From an uncultured Methanomicrobiales archaeon (GTDB lineage: Archaea > Halobacteriota > Methanomicrobia > Methanomicrobiales > Methanospirillaceae), in contig CAIULN010000005.1 in NCBI GenBank assembly GCA_903900025.1, forward strand, positions 1-47,541: a DNA stretch of 47,541 nucleotides, read 5' to 3'. This document shows positions 44,484 to 47,541 of this stretch, piece after piece. A program made the translations under genes and the position numbers. Position 1 is the first letter of the stretch. The number at the start of each line of letters is the position of its first letter. The notes beneath the pieces are model-generated. The model saw only the letters and a program-made list of their open reading frames with translations. It made no database searches and was not told where the DNA came from.

Positions 44484-45119
44484 ATGGGCTTTGGGCAGTG
44501 GTTTATTCCGCAGGACAAGGTCTTTTTCGACCTTTTCGAACAGCAGGTTGCGATCGTTTCGGACGCAGGGCACAAGCTTGTCACTCTTACCAAGGATTTC
44601 ACGAATGTGAAGGAGAAACGCCACGAGATCGAACTGCTCGAACACCGGGGTGACGACATAACCCATGCCATTTACGAGCGCTTGAACCGGACCCGCAATC
44701 CCCCGCTTGCACCTGCAGAGATCTCATCCCTTGCCTCTTCGCTCGATGAAGTGCTCGACTATATTGACGGATCAGCGGAAAAGATGGTCTACTATGGTAT
44801 AGAATCTTCCGACGCCTACATCGTGGAACTCTCAAAGCTGATCCACTTGTCAACGGTTGAGATTGATGCAGCAGTCAAGGGTATCCGCTCGATCAGGGAT
44901 CCTTCGTTCATCAGGGATCGCTGTATTGAGATCAACCGGCTCGAAAACCTTGCCGATGACGTCCTTGCCGGGGCGATCACCGACCTCTTCCGTACCAAGG
45001 ATGCGATGACGATCATCAAATTGAAAGACGTCTACGACTGGCTCGAGATTGCTACCGACAAATGTGAAGATGTGGCAGACGTGCTCTCGGACATTGCATT
45101 CCGGCATTCGTCTTCATAA
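44484..45119 (+). CDS. DUF47 (PhoU-like) phosphate-transport accessory protein
   Basis: The 211-residue all-helical protein belongs to the DUF47/TIGR00153 group, which resembles PhoU and usually sits next to a Pit-type phosphate transporter. Matching parts are FFDLFEQQVAIVSDAGHKLV, HEIELLEHRGDDITHAIYER and VYDWLEIATDKCEDVADVLS. Acidic D/E-xx-D clusters near these segments bind metal in PhoU-like folds. No Pit gene follows here. The gene instead faces the phoU-pst operon, with a 257-nt gap between the two 3' ends. Confidence 0.93.
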   Translation: MGFGQWFIPQDKVFFDLFEQQVAIVSDAGHKLVTLTKDFTNVKEKRHEIELLEHRGDDITHAIYERLNRTRNPPLAPAEISSLASSLDEVLDYIDGSAEKMVYYGIESSDAYIVELSKLIHLSTVEIDAAVKGIRSIRDPSFIRDRCIEINRLENLADDVLAGAITDLFRTKDAMTIIKLKDVYDWLEIATDKCEDVADVLSDIAFRHSSS

Positions 45120-45376
45120 CCATTTGTACAGGTACGGTTACCCTGTCTGCCCCTTTTTTCAGGGTAAAGGTGCAATGGATCTGACAGGCACCCAATCAGA
45201 TACCTGGAACAGGATTTTTTCGTCGCCCGAATATCTGGCACGTGTGGTCACCATGATCCCGGAAATATGTTTTTCGATGAATTCAGGGCGCTTTAACGCT
45301 CGCGTGCCGTGCACCTGGTAGAATTGATCTGCACGTTTTTTAGTCAATCGTTCAAATATGTATGCATTTTTCTGAA
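45120..45376. other. Convergent spacer between DUF47 gene and phoU
   Basis: About 257 bases. Short frames exist on both strands (for example 45175-45321 plus, 48 codons), but none has a clear start signal or known family. T-rich stretches such as CCCCTTTTTTCAGG and GCACGTTTTTTAG may end transcription from the DUF47 gene. Confidence 0.4.
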
Positions 45377-46027
45377 TTATTTGATCTCAATCCGTTCGCC
45401 TGTGACCATGTAATGGATATTTTCTGCCATCTTACAGGCATGGTCCCCGGATCGTTCGAGATACCGGGCCACCATGATGGAATACGTGCTGCGGGTGATG
45501 GTCTTTGGATTCTCTATCATGAAGGTAAGCGTCTCCCGGAATATTGAATGCCACAGGGCATCGACCGTGTCATCCCGTAAAGAAAAATCTTTGATAGCCT
45601 CAAGGTTTTCGGTCTGAAACGCAGCGTTCGCATCATCGATCATTCCCAGTACCTGTTCTGCCATATGCGGTATGGGGAGCGGTTGTGCAAAATCGGGCTG
45701 ATCCTGGAGGTGCTTTACCATATTTGCGATATCCTTGCCATACCTTCCGATGCGTTCTGCGGCGGTGATCATCTTGAGCGTGCAGGCAATCACCCGCATG
45801 TCTTTTGCCATCGGCTGGTACAACGCGATCAGCTGGTAGGTGCGGTCCTCAAGAATGATCGTAACCTCCCTGATATGTTCCTTCTTCGAGATAACCTGCA
45901 GTGCTTTTTCAGAGTCCTGCCCGGTCAGTGCATTCAGCGATTCACTGAGCATATCCCGCGCACATTGCACCATCTCTGCTGTGTCCTGTTTCAGCCTGTC
46001 CAGTTCTGTATGAAATTTTTCTGACAT
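45377..46027 (-). CDS. phoU: Phosphate transport regulator PhoU
   Basis: The 216-residue protein is a two-fold repeat of three-helix bundles, with the PhoU signature LIALYQPMAKDMRVIACTLK in the first half and RYLERSGDHACKMAENIHYM in the second. It is the standard companion of the Pst transporter and lowers phosphate uptake when phosphate is plentiful. It lies 10 nt downstream of pstB on the same strand. Confidence 0.96.
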   Translation of the reverse strand: MSEKFHTELDRLKQDTAEMVQCARDMLSESLNALTGQDSEKALQVISKKEHIREVTIILEDRTYQLIALYQPMAKDMRVIACTLKMITAAERIGRYGKDIANMVKHLQDQPDFAQPLPIPHMAEQVLGMIDDANAAFQTENLEAIKDFSLRDDTVDALWHSIFRETLTFMIENPKTITRSTYSIMVARYLERSGDHACKMAENIHYMVTGERIEIK

Positions 46028-46037
46028 CTGTGTTCAC

Positions 46038-46799
46038 CTACCCGAACCGTCCGGTGATGTAATTTTCCGTCAGGTCTTCATGGGGATTCTCGAAGATCTG
46101 GGTTGTCTGCCCGAATTCGATGAGCCTGCCCAGATACATAAAGCCGGCATTATCGCTCACCCGCGCCGCCTGCTGCATATTATGGGTGACAATGATCACG
46201 GTGTAATCCCGCTTGAGCGTGTCGATCAGATTCTCAATCTTTGCGGTTGCGATCGGGTCAAGGGCGGAGCAGGGCTCGTCCATTAAAATCACCTCGGGTT
46301 CGACCGCGAGTGTACGGGCAATGCAGAGCCGCTGCTGCTGCCCGCCGGAGAGCCCGAGCGCGGATTCGTCCAGCCGGTCCCTCACCTCGTCCCAGAGCGC
46401 GGCATCGCGAAGGCTCTGCTCGACAATTTTATCGAGTTCTGATTGATCCTTGATACCATGGACCCGGGGACCGTACGCGATATTCTCGTAGACCGATTTT
46501 GGGAACGGGTTGGGTTTCTGGAAGACCATGCCAACCCTCTTTCTCAGCTGGACCACGTCGGTCCCCCGGGCATGGATATTCGTGCTCGCTAACAGGATCT
46601 CACCGCTGATCTTCACACAGTCGATGAGATCGTTCAACCGGTTGAAACAGCGAAGCAGCGTGGACTTGCCGCAGCCGGAGGGACCGATAAGCGCCGTCAC
46701 CTGGTTCTTCGGTACCTTCATGGATATCGACTGGAGCGCGTGTGTGTCATAATACCAGAGGTTCAGGTGATGTGTTGAAATGATCGCGTCAGTTGTCAT
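46038..46799 (-). CDS. pstB: Phosphate ABC transporter ATP-binding protein PstB
   Basis: The 253-residue ATPase drives high-affinity phosphate import. It has Walker A (GPSGCGKST), signature [20 protein letters not shown], Walker B/D-loop [14 protein letters not shown] and the H-loop [22 protein letters not shown] is typical of PstB. The ATG begins 1 nt after the pstA stop. Confidence 0.97.
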   Translation of the reverse strand: MTTDAIISTHHLNLWYYDTHALQSISMKVPKNQVTALIGPSGCGKSTLLRCFNRLNDLIDCVKISGEILLASTNIHARGTDVVQLRKRVGMVFQKPNPFPKSVYENIAYGPRVHGIKDQSELDKIVEQSLRDAALWDEVRDRLDESALGLSGGQQQRLCIARTLAVEPEVILMDEPCSALDPIATAKIENLIDTLKRDYTVIIVTHNMQQAARVSDNAGFMYLGRLIEFGQTTQIFENPHEDLTENYITGRFG

Positions 46800-46800
46800 G

Positions 46801-47541
46801 TTACCCCCGCAGTTTTTTCTGGAAATGACTTCTCATCACGATCGCCACCGCGTAGATCCCGATCACGAGCAGCAGGAGAACCAGTGCGGTCCCGTATTTA
46901 TTGACCGATGACCCCGGCACATTTGTTGCGAGAATATACAGGTGGTAGGGGAGTGCCATGACCGGATCGGTGAGTGACGAAGGAAGGTACCGCTGGGAAA
47001 AAACAACTGCGGTGAACATGATCGGCGCCGTCTCCCCTGCTGCTCTGCCAAGGGAGAGGATCGTGCCGGTCATGATGCCGGGGATTGCCGGCGGGAGGAC
47101 GACGCGGTAGATCGTCTGCCAGCGTGTGGCGCCCAGTGCAAGGCTCCCCTCCCGCAGCGATTGGGGAATATTCTTCAATGATTCTTCCGTTGCCCGGATG
47201 ATCGTGGGCAGCACCATCAGTCCCAGTGTGATCTGACCGGCAATCAGGGAGACACCGAAATTCAGGAAGTACACGAGAAATGCAAGCCCGAAGAGCCCGA
47301 AGACGATCGATGGCGTGCCGTTCAGCAGGTCAACGGTGGTCCTGATGATCCGTGTGGCGGTACCCTCTCTGGTATACTCGATAAGATAGATTGCCGTACC
47401 CACCCCGAGCGGAAGCGCAACGAGGATAGCGCCAAAGACGAGGTAGAGTGTCCCGACGATTGCCGGGAAAATTCCCCCTGCCCTGCCAAGATCTTTTGGT
47501 GACTGCGTCAGGAACTCCCATGAGAGCGCGGGGAGACCATG
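46801..47541 (-). CDS. pstA: Phosphate ABC transporter permease PstA (5' partial)
   Basis: The frame is open to the window edge, so the N-terminus is missing (perhaps 20-30 residues). The visible part starts [20 protein letters not shown] and has [20 protein letters not shown]. The permease EAA loop follows ([20 protein letters not shown]), then [20 protein letters not shown] and a closing membrane helix ([18 protein letters not shown]). PstC and the binding protein PstS should lie beyond the window. Confidence 0.96.
   Translation of the reverse strand, partial: HGLPALSWEFLTQSPKDLGRAGGIFPAIVGTLYLVFGAILVALPLGVGTAIYLIEYTREGTATRIIRTTVDLLNGTPSIVFGLFGLAFLVYFLNFGVSLIAGQITLGLMVLPTIIRATEESLKNIPQSLREGSLALGATRWQTIYRVVLPPAIPGIMTGTILSLGRAAGETAPIMFTAVVFSQRYLPSSLTDPVMALPYHLYILATNVPGSSVNKYGTALVLLLLVIGIYAVAIVMRSHFQKKLRG

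Noticed and set aside
45159-45347. Short frames on both strands between the DUF47 gene and phoU
   Set aside because: Neither strand gives a protein with a known pattern or a convincing start signal, and the region is a 3'-to-3' spacer.

Overview
The window is a stretch of a euryarchaeal methanogen chromosome, most likely from the Methanomicrobiales. The gene content supports this: an A-type ATP synthase, D-family DNA polymerase, thermosome, RPA with its RPA-associated protein, TiaS, deoxyhypusine synthase, CTP-type riboflavin kinase, archaeal RibL, an archaeal mevalonate operon, a four-subunit pyruvate-type ferredoxin oxidoreductase and archaeal TATA-box promoters. The genus-level guess is inference. 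Genes are densely packed, often with 1-20 nt overlaps, and nearly all look intact. Both ends cut a gene: atpB at the left and pstA at the right.

Layout. 1-1935: end of the ATP synthase operon (atpB, atpD). 1936-4109: a sparse region, then two HEAT-repeat genes. 4208-8104: polD large subunit, carrying a 165-residue mini-intein exactly at the catalytic CDGDED motif. 8182-8750: tRNA-Leu(CAA) and aIF1A. 8787-14651 (minus): a five-gene operon of pilin-like membrane proteins, headed by a 1256-residue surface protein with two PKD domains and two DUF2341-LamG units. 14652-15260: AT-rich non-coding leader. 15261-17441 (minus): hisG and a DUF1015 gene. 17656-23658: rimI, hmgA, trm5 and the DUF35-thiolase-HMG-CoA synthase operon, which is led by an HTH regulator. 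23772-25115: riboflavin kinase/regulator and ribB. 25126-27207 (minus): a small protein, RPAP and RPA. 27343-28951: a DUF1858 protein, CbiZ fused to a Cys-rich domain, and a free-standing NrdD C-terminal radical domain. 29170-32014 (minus): pyrF, deoxyhypusine synthase, tiaS. 32059-34696: an HTH regulator and the thermosome. 34898-36135: two zinc-ribbon proteins of unknown role. 36408-39154 (minus): porB-A-G-D. 39625-41246: TrkA_C regulator and K+/H+ antiporter. 41305-44151 (minus): DUF2284, ribL, JAMM protease, exported acetolactate decarboxylase, parvulin. 44484-47541: DUF47, phoU, pstB, pstA.

How the genes work together. HMG-CoA synthase, thiolase and the DUF35 protein form the acetyl-CoA to HMG-CoA complex. 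hmgA, 2.4 kb away, completes the entry into the mevalonate pathway for archaeal lipids. Riboflavin/FAD genes appear at two loci (ribK-ribB and ribL). pst-phoU with DUF47 forms a phosphate uptake and control block.

The points most worth following up are the active-site intein ending in Gly-Gln, the pilin-like operon with its internally duplicated giant protein and no motor ATPase in view, the stand-alone glycyl-radical domain overlapping cbiZ, a dyad-rich operator candidate between two divergent regulators, and an unusual parvulin-acetolactate decarboxylase-JAMM-ribL operon. No CRISPR array, transposase, integrase or other recognisable mobile element was seen apart from the intein.
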